From: Paenibacillus sp. BJ-4
GTDB taxonomy: Bacteria > Bacillota > Bacilli > Paenibacillales > Paenibacillaceae
NCBI RefSeq assembly: GCF_020404765.1
Contig: NZ_JAIVEM010000114.1
Coordinates: 1-53,998, forward strand
Length of the DNA stretch: 53,998 bases
Reading direction: 5' to 3'
Shown here piece by piece: positions 36,807-46,098 of the stretch. A program made the position numbers and the translations under genes. The notes under the pieces were generated by a model. It was not told the DNA's origin. It ran no database searches and saw only the letters and a list, made by a program, of their open reading frames with translations. The number at the start of each line of letters is the position of its first letter. The stretch's first letter is position 1.

Positions 36807-37760
36807 ATGGACAAATCTGTGGTTTTTATGTTTTCAGGCCAGGGCTCACAATACTACGGCATGGGAAAAGAATTATATATGTTAAATTCCGTTTTCCGAA
36901 AATGGATGACCAGGTTGGATGAGATTCATACGGATATTACAGGTAGGTCTGTATTAAAAGTACTGTACGATGACACCCGTCAGAGGGGAGAGGTGTTTGA
37001 CAGCCTGTTATATACTCACCCGGCAATTTTCATGGTAGAGTATGCTCTCACACAGGTGCTGATGGACAGGGGCATTCATCCTGATTATGTGTTGGGTTCC
37101 AGCCTTGGTGAGTTTGCATCTGTTGCCGCAGCTGACGGTATGAGCTATGAGGATATCCTACATTGCCTTGTCAAGCAAGCACAAATGGTGGAAGCCTCCT
37201 GCCGGAAGGGTGGCATGCTGGCCGTAATTGGCGATTTTAGATTATATGACGAAGTATCCATATTGAATACCAACTCAGAGTTAGCATCTATCAACTATGA
37301 CTCGCATTTTGTCATTTCAGGCAGCTGTGAGGGTTTGACAGAGATTGAACACTACTTGAAAGCAAATGAGATTATATGTCAAAGACTGCCGGTCCAGTTT
37401 GCTTTTCACTCTTCCTTAATCGACCCCATAGCATTGGAATATACAGCTTTTTTAAAGCTTAAGACCGTAAGGAGCCCGACAATAAATATGGTTTCATCCA
37501 TGTACGGCGGGAAGGTGGTATCCCTTGACAACCGTTTTCTATGGGATGTCGCTAGAACGCCTATAAATTTTCGGGGTGCCCTAAATTGTCTGGGAGACGG
37601 GGACGGGGTTATTTATATTGACCTTGGCCCCTCAGGTACTCTTGCTAATTTTGTAAAATACAATTTTGGCAACAAGAAAAAGGCGAGCGCATTTTCCATT
37701 CTTTCACCTTTTCAAAATGACGTGAAAAACTTGGATCGTTTGTGCGAATTATTCGACTAG
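36807..37760 (+). CDS. AT-like acyl hydrolase (proofreading, PedC-type)
   Basis: A 317-residue stand-alone protein of malonyl-transferase fold opens with FSGQGSQYYGMG. It has nucleophile Ser99 in GSSLGE and a catalytic His in FAFHSS. The Arg that holds the malonyl carboxylate in true ATs lies 25 residues after the Ser (Arg112 in the neighbouring AT-ER) but is Gln124 here. Loss of that Arg is what separates trans-AT acyl hydrolases, which clear stalled acyl groups from ACPs, from malonyl loaders. Start ATG 36807 is preferred over 36792 because the G-rich ribosome site (GGGGGTACAGG) lies just before it. It sits between the SDR and AT-ER genes, the usual company of such enzymes. Confidence 0.85.
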   Translation: MDKSVVFMFSGQGSQYYGMGKELYMLNSVFRKWMTRLDEIHTDITGRSVLKVLYDDTRQRGEVFDSLLYTHPAIFMVEYALTQVLMDRGIHPDYVLGSSLGEFASVAAADGMSYEDILHCLVKQAQMVEASCRKGGMLAVIGDFRLYDEVSILNTNSELASINYDSHFVISGSCEGLTEIEHYLKANEIICQRLPVQFAFHSSLIDPIALEYTAFLKLKTVRSPTINMVSSMYGGKVVSLDNRFLWDVARTPINFRGALNCLGDGDGVIYIDLGPSGTLANFVKYNFGNKKKASAFSILSPFQNDVKNLDRLCELFD

Positions 37761-37790
37761 TATGCATTCACTGTAAAAAGGAGGACATAA

Positions 37791-40079
37791 ATGATCGCAT
37801 ATCTGTTCCCTGGACAAGGGGCTCAAGCCAAAGGTATGGGTGAAGGACTGTTTGATGAATTTCAAGAATTGGTGGCAAAAGCGGATGCTATTCTTGGTTA
37901 TTCTATTAAAAAGCTGTGCCTTGAAGACCCTGCTAATCAACTGGGACAAACGGATTTTACCCAACCTGCGCTATTTGTCGTAAACGCTCTGAGTTATCTT
38001 AAAAAAATAAAAGAGACTGGTAGAAAACCCGATTATGTTGCAGGACATAGCCTGGGTGAATACAATGCCTTATTTGCCGCACAAGCACTTGACTTTGAAA
38101 CCGGCTTGAAGCTGGTTAAAAAAAGAGGAGAGCTGATGGTTCGGGCTGTTGGTGGCGGAATGGCAGCGGTGATAGGCTTGGAAGAAGAAGTATTTAGAGA
38201 AGTTATTGAGAGAAATAAATTAACAGAGATTGATGTTGCCAATTTTAATTCGCCAACTCAGATTGTCATCTCGGGACCGAAGGACATGATTGAGCAGGCG
38301 AAACCCATTTTTGAAGATGCAGGAGCCCTAAACTATGTGGTTTTGAATGTAAGCGGAGCATTTCATTCCAGGTATATGGAAAATGCCAGACAGAGATTTG
38401 AGACCTACGCGGCGCAATTCGAGTTCTCGAAAATGGAGATCCCGGTTATTTCAAATGTCCATGCCAGACCCTATAAGCAACAGGATTTAAGAACCACGCT
38501 GATCCACCAGATCGTAAGCCCGGTCAAATGGTCGGAAAGTATAAGATATCTGATGGGTAAAAATGTAACTCAGTTCATCCAGGTCGGGCCTGGAAAAGTC
38601 GTGACAGGATTGGTCAATGCAATACAACGGGAAGCAGAACCGCTGATCGTGATGGAGGATGAAGTTTGTAACGAGCAGGAACAGGAAATAACGCCGGAAA
38701 ACACTTCGATAAATTTTGGAAAACAATTTACTGCGGAGTCTCTAGGTAATAACGAATTCAAACAATATTATGGACTTAAATATGCATATCTTATCGGTTC
38801 AATGTACAAGGGAATATCTTCAAAAGAAATGGTCGTAAAAGCAGGAAAGGCAGGAATGATGGGATTCTTTGGGGCAGGGGGAGTCAAGATAGGTGCCTTG
38901 GAGGAAGCAATAAAGTACGTTCAGAAAGAATTGAACAATGGCGAAGCCTATGGGATGAATCTTATTCATGTTCCGGACCATCCGGACATAGAAAATAACA
39001 TCGTTGATTTGTACATAAAATACGGTGTTAGAAATATTGAAGCTTCTGCCTTTATGAGCATAACGCCTTCTTTGGTAAGGTACAGGCTGAAGGGTCTGAG
39101 ACGGAATGCAAAGGGGATCGTAATACCACAGAACAGGATTATAGCGAAAGTATCAAGACCCGAGGTGGTTGAGGCCTTTTTGAGTCCTGCACCCCAGAAT
39201 ATCGTAAATAAACTGCTGGCCGAAAATAGGATAAGCCGGAATGAGGCTCTGATGGCAATGGAAATTCCGATGGTAGACGATCTGTGCGTTGAGGCTGATT
39301 CAGGCGGACATACCGACCATGCAGTTGCATATGTACTGATCCCATTAATGCTTAAAATGAGGGATGAAGCGATACTTAAGTATAAATATAATAAAAGTAT
39401 AAGGGTAGGGGCAGCCGGGGGGATCGGAACTCCACAAGCAGCTGCGGCAGCGTTTATACTGGGTGCGGATTTTATCATGACCGGTTCAATCAACCAGTGT
39501 ACGGTTGAAGCAGGGACAAGCGAGGAAGCAAAGGATTTGCTCCAGCAGTTAAACATACAGGATACAGACTACGCTCCGGCAGGGGATATGTTTGAAATGG
39601 GCGCAAAAGTTCAGGTTATGAAAAAAGGAGTCTTTTTCCCGGCCAGGGCGAATAAATTATATGATCTCTACCGTAATTATAATTCCATAGATGAAATTGA
39701 TAGAGAAACAAAACGATATATTGAAGAAAAATATTTTAAGAAAAGTATCGAACAAGTATATGAAGATATTAAAGCGTATTACCCGGCCGAGATAATTGAA
39801 AAAGCTGAGAGAAATCCCAAACGTAAGATGGCGTTGATATTTAGATGGTACTTCACTTATTCTACCCGACTTGCATTGAATGGAGACAAAACCAATAAGG
39901 TTGATTATCAAGTACACTGCGGACCAGCACTAGGCGCATTTAACCAATGGGTTAAGGGGACAGTCCTTGAGGATTGGAAGAATCGGCATGTTGATGAAAT
40001 AGGACAAAAAATAATGGTTGAGACTGCAGAATACCTGAATGAAAGGTATAAAGCTTTAACTACAAGCCTTACATTCTAG
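37791..40079 (+). CDS. trans-acting malonyl acyltransferase fused to PfaD-type enoyl reductase (AT-ER)
   Basis: 762 residues. The N-terminal half (about 1-290) is a malonyl-CoA:ACP transacylase: FPGQGAQ, nucleophile Ser87 in GHSLGEY, malonate-binding Arg112, and His in SGAFHSR. The C-terminal half (about 320-755) is an FMN-dependent, nitronate-monooxygenase-like enoyl reductase of the PfaD family. It shows [17 protein letters not shown], and [21 protein letters not shown] for cofactor binding. This architecture and length match the PksE/BaeE family, from memory. The AT should load malonyl units onto every ACP of PKS-1 to PKS-3, none of which has its own AT. The ER would act in trans on selected modules. 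GGAGG lies 7 bases before the ATG. It is the last gene of the cluster on this side. Confidence 0.96.
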   Translation: MIAYLFPGQGAQAKGMGEGLFDEFQELVAKADAILGYSIKKLCLEDPANQLGQTDFTQPALFVVNALSYLKKIKETGRKPDYVAGHSLGEYNALFAAQALDFETGLKLVKKRGELMVRAVGGGMAAVIGLEEEVFREVIERNKLTEIDVANFNSPTQIVISGPKDMIEQAKPIFEDAGALNYVVLNVSGAFHSRYMENARQRFETYAAQFEFSKMEIPVISNVHARPYKQQDLRTTLIHQIVSPVKWSESIRYLMGKNVTQFIQVGPGKVVTGLVNAIQREAEPLIVMEDEVCNEQEQEITPENTSINFGKQFTAESLGNNEFKQYYGLKYAYLIGSMYKGISSKEMVVKAGKAGMMGFFGAGGVKIGALEEAIKYVQKELNNGEAYGMNLIHVPDHPDIENNIVDLYIKYGVRNIEASAFMSITPSLVRYRLKGLRRNAKGIVIPQNRIIAKVSRPEVVEAFLSPAPQNIVNKLLAENRISRNEALMAMEIPMVDDLCVEADSGGHTDHAVAYVLIPLMLKMRDEAILKYKYNKSIRVGAAGGIGTPQAAAAAFILGADFIMTGSINQCTVEAGTSEEAKDLLQQLNIQDTDYAPAGDMFEMGAKVQVMKKGVFFPARANKLYDLYRNYNSIDEIDRETKRYIEEKYFKKSIEQVYEDIKAYYPAEIIEKAERNPKRKMALIFRWYFTYSTRLALNGDKTNKVDYQVHCGPALGAFNQWVKGTVLEDWKNRHVDEIGQKIMVETAEYLNERYKALTTSLTF

Positions 40080-40109
40080 TTTGATTGAAGCATTGGCAAA
40101 GATCCATTT

Positions 40110-40235
40110 CACTGAATCGGCGGATGTCTCTCGTCTATGAACTACCGGCCTCTCAAATATCTTGGCTGGTAGACCATTCACCAATCCTTTTCAGGAGGAA
40201 GGGGGGCGCTTGGATTGACAAGCCGCCATTCAGTG
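40110..40235. repeat. long imperfect inverted repeat with nested hairpin, downstream of the PKS operon
   Basis: CACTGAATCGGCGG (40110-40123) is repeated inverted as CCGCCATTCAGTG (40223-40235), matching apart from one extra base. The outer flanks (ATCC / GGAT) extend it. Inside, CTACCGGCC (40142-40150) can pair with GGCTGGTAG (40164-40172) with one G-T pair. No U-run follows, so it is not a textbook terminator. It could be a structured 3' end, a regulator site or a small mobile-element relic. The rest of 40080-40341 holds no gene I can support. Confidence 0.6.
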
Positions 40236-40243
40236 GATAGTGG
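40215..40243 (+). promoter_or_regulatory. possible sigma-A promoter for the GH115-like gene
   Basis: A perfect TTGACA (40215-40220) is followed 17 bases later by a poor TAGTGG. The -35 overlaps the right arm of the inverted repeat, so repressor control is conceivable. Weak call. Confidence 0.3.
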
Positions 40244-40341
40244 GCAGTGTATATGTAAAAGGATATGGTAAAAGCCTTTGAGATAGCAGGTTAAAATAAA
40301 AGGAAGAAGAATCTTCACAGTTGAATAGGAGATGACCATAC

Positions 40342-42402
40342 ATGAACCCCTGTGAACCTCTGATCATTTCATCTGAAAGCGGATACACTCTTCGGGCTGT
40401 CGGAAGTGTGCCGATTGCCTACGCTTGGAGAATGATTGCGCGAGATCATGAGCAAGTGTTTGGCAGAGAGCCCTTGCAAACAGAAGAAGGGGCCTCAATC
40501 ATTATCCGTTATGCGCAGGAAGAGGACAGATGTCCACAGTGGCCAGAGGGCTATTGTTTGCGTTTTGTTGCTGATGGCATGAGAACGATACTTCATATCA
40601 CCGGCCGTGATGAGCTGGGGATCATTTACGGGTTGCTTCATTACAGTCGCTTCGTTTTGGGTGTGGAACCGTTCTGGTTCTGGGCGGAACTTCCACCGAT
40701 CAAGCGGGATACCATAGTCCTGCCCAGCCAGGATTATGACAGTATACCGCCCAAGGTTCGATATCGGGGGTGGTTTGTCAATGATGAGGTATGCCTGATT
40801 GGCTGGAAGGATGATTATCCGCCGACGGAGCAGGTATGGGAGCCCGTTTTTGAAGCATTACTTCGCTGCGGTGGCAACATGGTAATTCCGGGGACGGATT
40901 TACCACGTACGGGTATCCAGCATAAGCTTGCAGCCGAAATGGGATTATGGATTACACACCATCATGCCGAGCCATTGGGTGCGGAGATGTTTTTGCGTGC
41001 TTTTCCGGGGAAACAGGCTAGCTACAAAGAGCATCCCGAGCTATTTGAGCAGCTATGGCAGGAAGCGATTGAGCGGCAGAAGAGAGAGAAAATTGTATGG
41101 GTATTGTCTTTTCGTGGACAGGGTGACAAGCCTTTTTGGGAAAATGATCCTTCCTTTAATACGCCGGAAAAACGTGGACAATTAATATCGTATGTGGTTC
41201 GCAAGCAGTACAGTATGATCTGCGAATTTGTGGAGCAGCCTGTGTGCAGTATGGCGATGTATGGCGAGATTGCTGAGTTATACAAGCAGGGTCACATTGA
41301 AGTTCCTGAAGGGGTCATTAAAATATGGGCGGACAATGGTTACGGCAAAATGGTATCTCGTCGCCATGGAAATCTCAACCATCGTGTAACGGCATTACCC
41401 GGGGGGGAGGACGAAGGCAAAAACGGAGTCTATTATCATGTGACTTTCCACGACCTGCAGGCGTCAAACCATCTTACTCAATTTCCTTCCTCTGCCGAGC
41501 TGATTGCCGACGAATTAACGGCAGCATTTGCCGCAGGAGCAGACGAGTATCTGTTGGTTAACTCAGGTAATATTTTACCGCATTTATATACTCTGGATTT
41601 GACAGCAAGTTTATGGACGCATGGCCACGTGGATGCTGAGCAGCAGCTAACTGATTTTATCGGTCGGTTGTACAGTCGTCAGCATCAAGAGATTTCCCAA
41701 TTATACCGGGATTATTCCCGTTGCACTATCCTTTACGGCCCGCATGAGGATGATCGGGCGGGGGAGGAATTCTATCACCATCCAGCACGGCAAATGATGG
41801 GCTTTTGGCTACAAGGCAAAGAAGGCAGTGATGAACGACTGTGCTGGGCTGCTGGAGAAAGACCTTTTGCTGAACAGGTACGCTGGTTCAAGGAAAAAGC
41901 CGAGTCGGCTATCCCTGGCTGGGTTGAGCTGCAAGAACGGTGCCTACAAATTATGAAGCAATTGTCTGAAGATGAATGTCGCAGGCTGTATAATCAGCTT
42001 CTTGTACAGATTGAATTGCATTTGAGCGGTTGCCGCGGGCTGGCTAACATCTGCATCGCCTATGGGTTATTTCTTGAAGGAGACTATCCACGAGCATTTA
42101 TACAAGCTTCGCATGCAGTTTGGAGCTACCGGACGGGTAAAGAAGCGCTCTCGCGCGCAGGGACTGGAAGATGGGAGCATTTCTACCGGGCGGATTGGTT
42201 GACCAATCTCGATAACACCATTTCTCATGCGGACACCGTACGGAAATTTCTCCGAATTCAGGGAGATAGTCCCGATTTGTTCCTGTGGTACAAACAATAT
42301 ATCATGCCGGAAACTGAAAAACATATTTATTTGGAGAATACGCATCGCAAGCCGCTACCTGATGATGAACTGGCACGCTGCTTAGAGAGGGTACTATATT
42401 AG
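40342..42402 (+). CDS. glycoside hydrolase family 115-like alpha-glucuronidase
   Basis: 686 residues, cytoplasmic by appearance (no signal peptide). The N-terminal part resembles the GH115 alpha/beta lead-in domain (HITGRDELGIIYGLLHYSR, then a WFWAELPP segment). The catalytic barrel follows with VRYRGWFVNDE, FRGQGDKPFW, WADNGYGKM and GVYYHVTFHDLQ, motifs typical of GH115 xylan alpha-1,2-glucuronidases. These release glucuronate or methyl-glucuronate side chains from xylan fragments. AGGAGATG lies just upstream of ATG 40342. Many characterised GH115 enzymes are longer, with a C-terminal beta domain, so this is a short member or one that lost its end. It is not connected functionally to the PKS genes. 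The family call rests on remembered motifs. Confidence 0.8.
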   Translation: MNPCEPLIISSESGYTLRAVGSVPIAYAWRMIARDHEQVFGREPLQTEEGASIIIRYAQEEDRCPQWPEGYCLRFVADGMRTILHITGRDELGIIYGLLHYSRFVLGVEPFWFWAELPPIKRDTIVLPSQDYDSIPPKVRYRGWFVNDEVCLIGWKDDYPPTEQVWEPVFEALLRCGGNMVIPGTDLPRTGIQHKLAAEMGLWITHHHAEPLGAEMFLRAFPGKQASYKEHPELFEQLWQEAIERQKREKIVWVLSFRGQGDKPFWENDPSFNTPEKRGQLISYVVRKQYSMICEFVEQPVCSMAMYGEIAELYKQGHIEVPEGVIKIWADNGYGKMVSRRHGNLNHRVTALPGGEDEGKNGVYYHVTFHDLQASNHLTQFPSSAELIADELTAAFAAGADEYLLVNSGNILPHLYTLDLTASLWTHGHVDAEQQLTDFIGRLYSRQHQEISQLYRDYSRCTILYGPHEDDRAGEEFYHHPARQMMGFWLQGKEGSDERLCWAAGERPFAEQVRWFKEKAESAIPGWVELQERCLQIMKQLSEDECRRLYNQLLVQIELHLSGCRGLANICIAYGLFLEGDYPRAFIQASHAVWSYRTGKEALSRAGTGRWEHFYRADWLTNLDNTISHADTVRKFLRIQGDSPDLFLWYKQYIMPETEKHIYLENTHRKPLPDDELARCLERVLY

Positions 42403-42403
42403 A

Positions 42404-42700
42404 ATTTGGCAAGCTCTGACCAAGGAAGAGTTCACCCACATGTTGATTCAGGGCGTGGAAAAAGCAGGCGTTCTTCCCATGATTAAAATCGCACCTGTGA
42501 ACATTGCTGACGACAACGAACTGGAGCCTTCTTATCAAGGTAGCATCCAACGCTCGCTAGTGTACAAGGTCAATACTTTGGATACGAATGAAAAGTTTTG
42601 CCCAAAAAGCGAGATTACACGTGCTGAAGCTGCTGTTATGTTATATAATGCACTGGAATACTTGAATGCTCATACAAATTCGTCACGAATACAGCAATAA
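42404..42700 (+). pseudogene. SLH-domain protein fragment (5'-truncated)
   Basis: The frame is open from about 42386, overlapping the end of the GH115-like gene in another frame, and stops at 42698-42700. The translation carries an S-layer homology end: FCPKSEITRAEAAVMLYNALE, preceded by TKEEFTHMLIQGVEKAG. These read as the last one to two SLH repeats of a larger surface protein. The ATG at 42440 has no good ribosome site and falls inside a repeat, so this is probably a relic rather than a functional gene. Confidence 0.6.
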
Positions 42701-42737
42701 AGAGCTTTTCAATGGGTGGATTTAAGCTTTCAGTTAC

Positions 42738-42765
42738 TTGACATCAATATCGTTAATGCTATAAT
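42738..42765 (+). promoter_or_regulatory. consensus sigma-A promoter upstream of ung leader
   Basis: TTGACA (42738-42743), a 16-base spacer and TATAAT (42760-42765): both hexamers are perfect. Transcription should start near 42772. Confidence 0.85.
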
Positions 42766-42771
42766 AAGGAA

Positions 42772-42887
42772 ATCGAATTTAGACCCTGCGGTAGCTGACT
42801 ATCGTAAGATTACTTTTCTGGTCCTTCGGCAAAACAAAGTAACGAATAAATAAGCTGGCTCCGGATGAGGGGTCAGCTTATTTTTTT
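42772..42887 (+). ncRNA. candidate structured leader RNA or small RNA upstream of ung
   Basis: About 115 bases lie between a perfect promoter and an intrinsic terminator, with no open reading frame. TTACTTT (42811-42817) can pair with AAAGTAA near 42836-42842. AGCTGAC (42793-42799) is exactly complementary to GTCAGCT in the 3' arm of the terminator (42872-42878), so it could act as an antiterminator. I do not recognise a riboswitch class. Confidence 0.5.
42849..42887 (+). terminator. intrinsic terminator upstream of ung
   Basis: A 14-base-pair stem (42849-42862 with 42869-42882, two G-T pairs) encloses a 6-base loop and is followed by a T-run to 42887. It sits 54 bases before the ung start. 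Confidence 0.9.
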
Positions 42888-42940
42888 GGATAAAAAGCTT
42901 GCAATTTAAGATATCTACATAGCGAGAGGAGACAGGAGTT

Positions 42941-43609
42941 ATGTTTGGGAATGATTGGGATGATGTACTACGGGAAGAGGTCGAAAAGCCTTACTTTAAT
43001 GAATTAAGATACACATTAGCCCGTGAGTACAAGATACACAAAGTATATCCCCCGAAAGAAGATTTGTTTTCAGCACTCAAATTAACGCCATATCATCTTA
43101 CCAAAGCGGTTATACTGGGACAGGACCCCTATCATGGAGAGGGACAAGCTCACGGCTTGAGCTTTTCCGTTAGGCCAGGTGTGCGCACGCCGCCGTCTCT
43201 ACTAAATATATATAAAGAGATTCGAGATGATATCGGCACTCCTATTCCGAATCAGGGTTACCTTGTTCCCTGGGCTGAACAGGGCGTACTCCTGCTGAAC
43301 AATGTACTGACCGTGCGTGAAGGACAACCGCAATCTCATCAGGGAATAGGTTGGGAACGTTTCACGGATGCTGTGATTGAAGCGATCAATGAACGTGAGC
43401 AGCCGGCAGTGTTTATTTTGTGGGGCAGCCATGCTCAGAAAAAAGCAAGCTTCGTAAATACCAGCAAGCATTTGGTGCTGAAATCCAGCCATCCAAGTCC
43501 GTTAGCGGCTCATCGGGGCTTTTTTGGCAGCAAACCTTTTTCGCGTACCAATGCATTTTTGCAGGAGCATGGAATGGAACCGATTCGGTGGGAGATTCCT
43601 AACCGCTAG
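42941..43609 (+). CDS. ung: uracil-DNA glycosylase, family 1
   Basis: 222 residues, normal length for bacterial Ung. It removes uracil from DNA to start base-excision repair. The water-activating motif GQDPYHG (Asp62, His65), the [10 protein letters not shown] uracil-pocket strand and the DNA-intercalating [13 protein letters not shown] loop are all intact. GAGAGGAGA precedes ATG 42941. The next gene starts 17 bases after the stop, suggesting a two-gene transcript. Expression may pass through the upstream leader and terminator. Confidence 0.97.
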   Translation: MFGNDWDDVLREEVEKPYFNELRYTLAREYKIHKVYPPKEDLFSALKLTPYHLTKAVILGQDPYHGEGQAHGLSFSVRPGVRTPPSLLNIYKEIRDDIGTPIPNQGYLVPWAEQGVLLLNNVLTVREGQPQSHQGIGWERFTDAVIEAINEREQPAVFILWGSHAQKKASFVNTSKHLVLKSSHPSPLAAHRGFFGSKPFSRTNAFLQEHGMEPIRWEIPNR

Positions 43610-43625
43610 CACTGGAGGTGGGGAC

Positions 43626-44048
43626 ATGCGTCAGTGGAAGGGACGTCAGGTCATCTTATATTATGGCAACAACGGTCATACCCAGAAGGTGCGCGGGACG
43701 CTCGAAAAATGGGATGATACACGCAAGTGCGTTATTTTAGGCCCGAAAATGTTGGCTATTCCTTTTGAAAATATTGCGTATATTTCCATGCTTCCTCCCG
43801 GACGTGAGCGCCGAATCCGCCACCCGGCCAAGCTGAACTCTTTTGGCTATGTAATGAGCGTTCCATTGCAGTTTGATAATGCCATTCATTTTCAATCGGC
43901 AGTTTCAGTTTGGAAAGATGACCAGTTGATTGCTTACAATATCAGGTTGGTTAGTCATACAGATCACGATGTCATGCTTGAAGATGGACAAACCTTGTCA
44001 AAGAAAGGGCATTTGTTCGTGGTGAGGTCGCTGCGCGGAGAGCTTTAA
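43626..44048 (+). CDS. small hypothetical protein downstream of ung
   Basis: 140 residues starting at ATG 43626, with a GGAGGTGGGG ribosome site at 43614-43623; a longer in-frame start at 43524 would overlap ung. The N-terminal half (VILYYGNNGHTQKVRGTLEKWDD to ENIAYISMLP) has alternating hydrophobic strands like a small beta-barrel of the kind seen in SH3/Sm-like folds, which is only an impression. No signal peptide or membrane segment is visible. Function unknown. The tight spacing after ung suggests co-transcription. Confidence 0.85.
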   Translation: MRQWKGRQVILYYGNNGHTQKVRGTLEKWDDTRKCVILGPKMLAIPFENIAYISMLPPGRERRIRHPAKLNSFGYVMSVPLQFDNAIHFQSAVSVWKDDQLIAYNIRLVSHTDHDVMLEDGQTLSKKGHLFVVRSLRGEL

Positions 44049-44170
44049 CTGTAATAATTCACCTTTTTTTTCGTTTAAGGGTTCAAATTAGTTGACTGTT
44101 TACCGATAAAAGGTAATGGGCTTGTTAATAATACCCTATTTATAAAGATGAAACCAAGGGAGAGAAACGA

Positions 44171-46057
44171 ATGGAACGTATGAAACGTATGAGCAAACGG
44201 AGTACCTTCTTACTAGCTTTGCTGATGTTTGTATTTGCGGCATGGCCAGCAGGTTTGATCCGGGCTGAGGAGAGCACGTCTTACACGGTCGAGTGGGATA
44301 GTCAGAATCCAACTACAGTAAATCTGGGTGGAAACCCTGCGCAATTAAAAGTGTGGTTTGTGACAAAAGACGGCAAAAAGGATGTAACTCAAGATGCTGA
44401 ATGGATCTCCGGGGACTCAAGTATTTTAAAGGTAGAAAAGGGACTCATTACCCCAGTATCGAAAGGACAGGTCAAAGTTACCGCCACACATGAAAACCGG
44501 ACGGTAGTGACGACCATTACAGTAAAATCGCCTTACAGTAAGCTGCAATTAAATCCGTCAGGTCCCATTAATCTAACGATTGGCGGAGAATCAAAGCAAC
44601 TGACTGCTCAAGGTGTGCTTAGCGGAGGCAGTACAGAAAATGTGTCTGGTGTAGAATGGACATCTACGAATTCGACCGTTGCTACTGTAGAAGATGGACT
44701 TGTTCGTCCTCTTGCCAAAGGCGTGACTTACATTAAAGCGAGCAAGGATGGACTTAAAGCACAAACGATCGTGTATGTTCGTTCTTCCTCCCAGGCATTG
44801 ATATTGAGTGCCACCGGCTCTAAATCGGTCTTTCTGGGAAGCTCCCCAATTCAGGTCAATGCAACCGATGTAAGCCTGACGGGTAGTAAAACCGATGTAA
44901 CCAATACGGCAGAATGGACTTCGTCCAATCCGCTGGTTGCCACAGTGGAGCAAGGTAAAATCACTCCGATGGATGCAGGAAATTCGACGATTACAGCTTC
45001 CTATCACGGTTTGAGCAAGACGCTGAAGATTAATGTGCAGCCGACTGTTGAAAAGCTGGTATCGAGCAAAGCCAGTCTGACGCTCGAAACAGGCAGCAAA
45101 ACTTCTCTTCCGACGATATCTGCTTATTTGGTCAATGGGGCTAAAAAAGCAGTTCAATCTGATGTGAAATGGAGCTTAAGCAGTGAAAGTGCAGTCAAAA
45201 TAGCCAATGGCAAGCTGGTTGCAGTGAACCCAGGCAGCGCTACATTGACAGCGACAGTAGGTGCGCTCAAGCTGGATATTCCAGTGACTGTGCAATACAA
45301 AGTGCTCAAGCTGACGGCTTCCGAGAAGAAATATGTGCTGGTTGCAGGACAAGAAACGAGTATTCCGACAGTAAAAGCCCACATGGCTGGTGGAGGAATC
45401 CTTGATGTTACGAATCAGGTAAGCTGGGTGGCCACAACAGCGGCAGTTACAGTAGCAAATGGTAAAGTAAAAGCGGTAAGTGGCGGCAACTCAGGAATCA
45501 AGGCAATGTATATGAACAAATACGTGAAGGTGCCTGTCATTGTGGAAGGAGCTATTTCTACATTGACTCCAAGCTTTACGAGTGCTGATATGAACTTGAA
45601 AGGGAGTAAGTCCATCAAAGTCATCGGCATTTATAAAGAGGGTAAAAAAGTTACGCTGAGCAGCAAGGTAAAATGGACTACATCGAATGCTTCCGTAGCG
45701 GTCGTAAAAGGGTCATCTATTAAAGCGATTGGAATTGGAACAGCAACTATTACAGGCACGTACCAAGACAAGTCGTTTAACGTGGAGATCAAGGTAACAC
45801 CTAAGCTACTCAAGCTAGTCTTGAGCAACAAGAACCTGAAGCTCCCTAAAGGCTCCTCTCAAGTGCTCAGTGTCAATGCAGTTTTTGATACAGGTGCGAT
45901 GACCAATGTGACAAGCTCAGCGGTGTGGACATCTTCCAAGCCGTCGATTGTACAGGTAACAGGCGGACAGGTGAAGGCAGTGGATACCGGAAGTTCAAGC
46001 ATCAAGGTGGTCTATGGTGGTAAAACTGTAGCGACATCTGCCAGAGTGCTAAAATAA
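44171..46057 (+). CDS. secreted protein of seven Big2 (bacterial Ig-like) repeats
   Basis: 628 residues. A Sec signal peptide (Lys/Arg-rich start, hydrophobic core FLLALLMFVFAAWPAG, likely cut after LIRA) leads into seven repeats of about 80-85 residues. Each has the Big2 pattern: an opening hydrophobic strand, a G-x-x-x-x-L turn, the W-T-S-x-N/S core, a V-x-x-G-x-V/I segment and an A-x-G-x-x-x-I-x-A motif. The protein ends with the seventh repeat; there is no SLH, sortase motif or enzymatic domain. It is probably an extracellular adhesive or structural rod. GGGAGAG is 6 bases upstream of the ATG. A possible promoter, TTGACT 44092 with a poor -10, is weak. Confidence 0.9.
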   Translation: MERMKRMSKRSTFLLALLMFVFAAWPAGLIRAEESTSYTVEWDSQNPTTVNLGGNPAQLKVWFVTKDGKKDVTQDAEWISGDSSILKVEKGLITPVSKGQVKVTATHENRTVVTTITVKSPYSKLQLNPSGPINLTIGGESKQLTAQGVLSGGSTENVSGVEWTSTNSTVATVEDGLVRPLAKGVTYIKASKDGLKAQTIVYVRSSSQALILSATGSKSVFLGSSPIQVNATDVSLTGSKTDVTNTAEWTSSNPLVATVEQGKITPMDAGNSTITASYHGLSKTLKINVQPTVEKLVSSKASLTLETGSKTSLPTISAYLVNGAKKAVQSDVKWSLSSESAVKIANGKLVAVNPGSATLTATVGALKLDIPVTVQYKVLKLTASEKKYVLVAGQETSIPTVKAHMAGGGILDVTNQVSWVATTAAVTVANGKVKAVSGGNSGIKAMYMNKYVKVPVIVEGAISTLTPSFTSADMNLKGSKSIKVIGIYKEGKKVTLSSKVKWTTSNASVAVVKGSSIKAIGIGTATITGTYQDKSFNVEIKVTPKLLKLVLSNKNLKLPKGSSQVLSVNAVFDTGAMTNVTSSAVWTSSKPSIVQVTGGQVKAVDTGSSSIKVVYGGKTVATSARVLK

Positions 46058-46098
46058 TTTTCGTGCATTGCCAAATCGGCTTATAAAAAAATAACCTC

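Noticed and set aside
2..40079. Thioesterase or condensation domain for chain release
   Set aside because: The only GxSxG serine motifs I find are those of the acyl hydrolase and the AT-ER. No TE-like or NRPS domain is present in the window.
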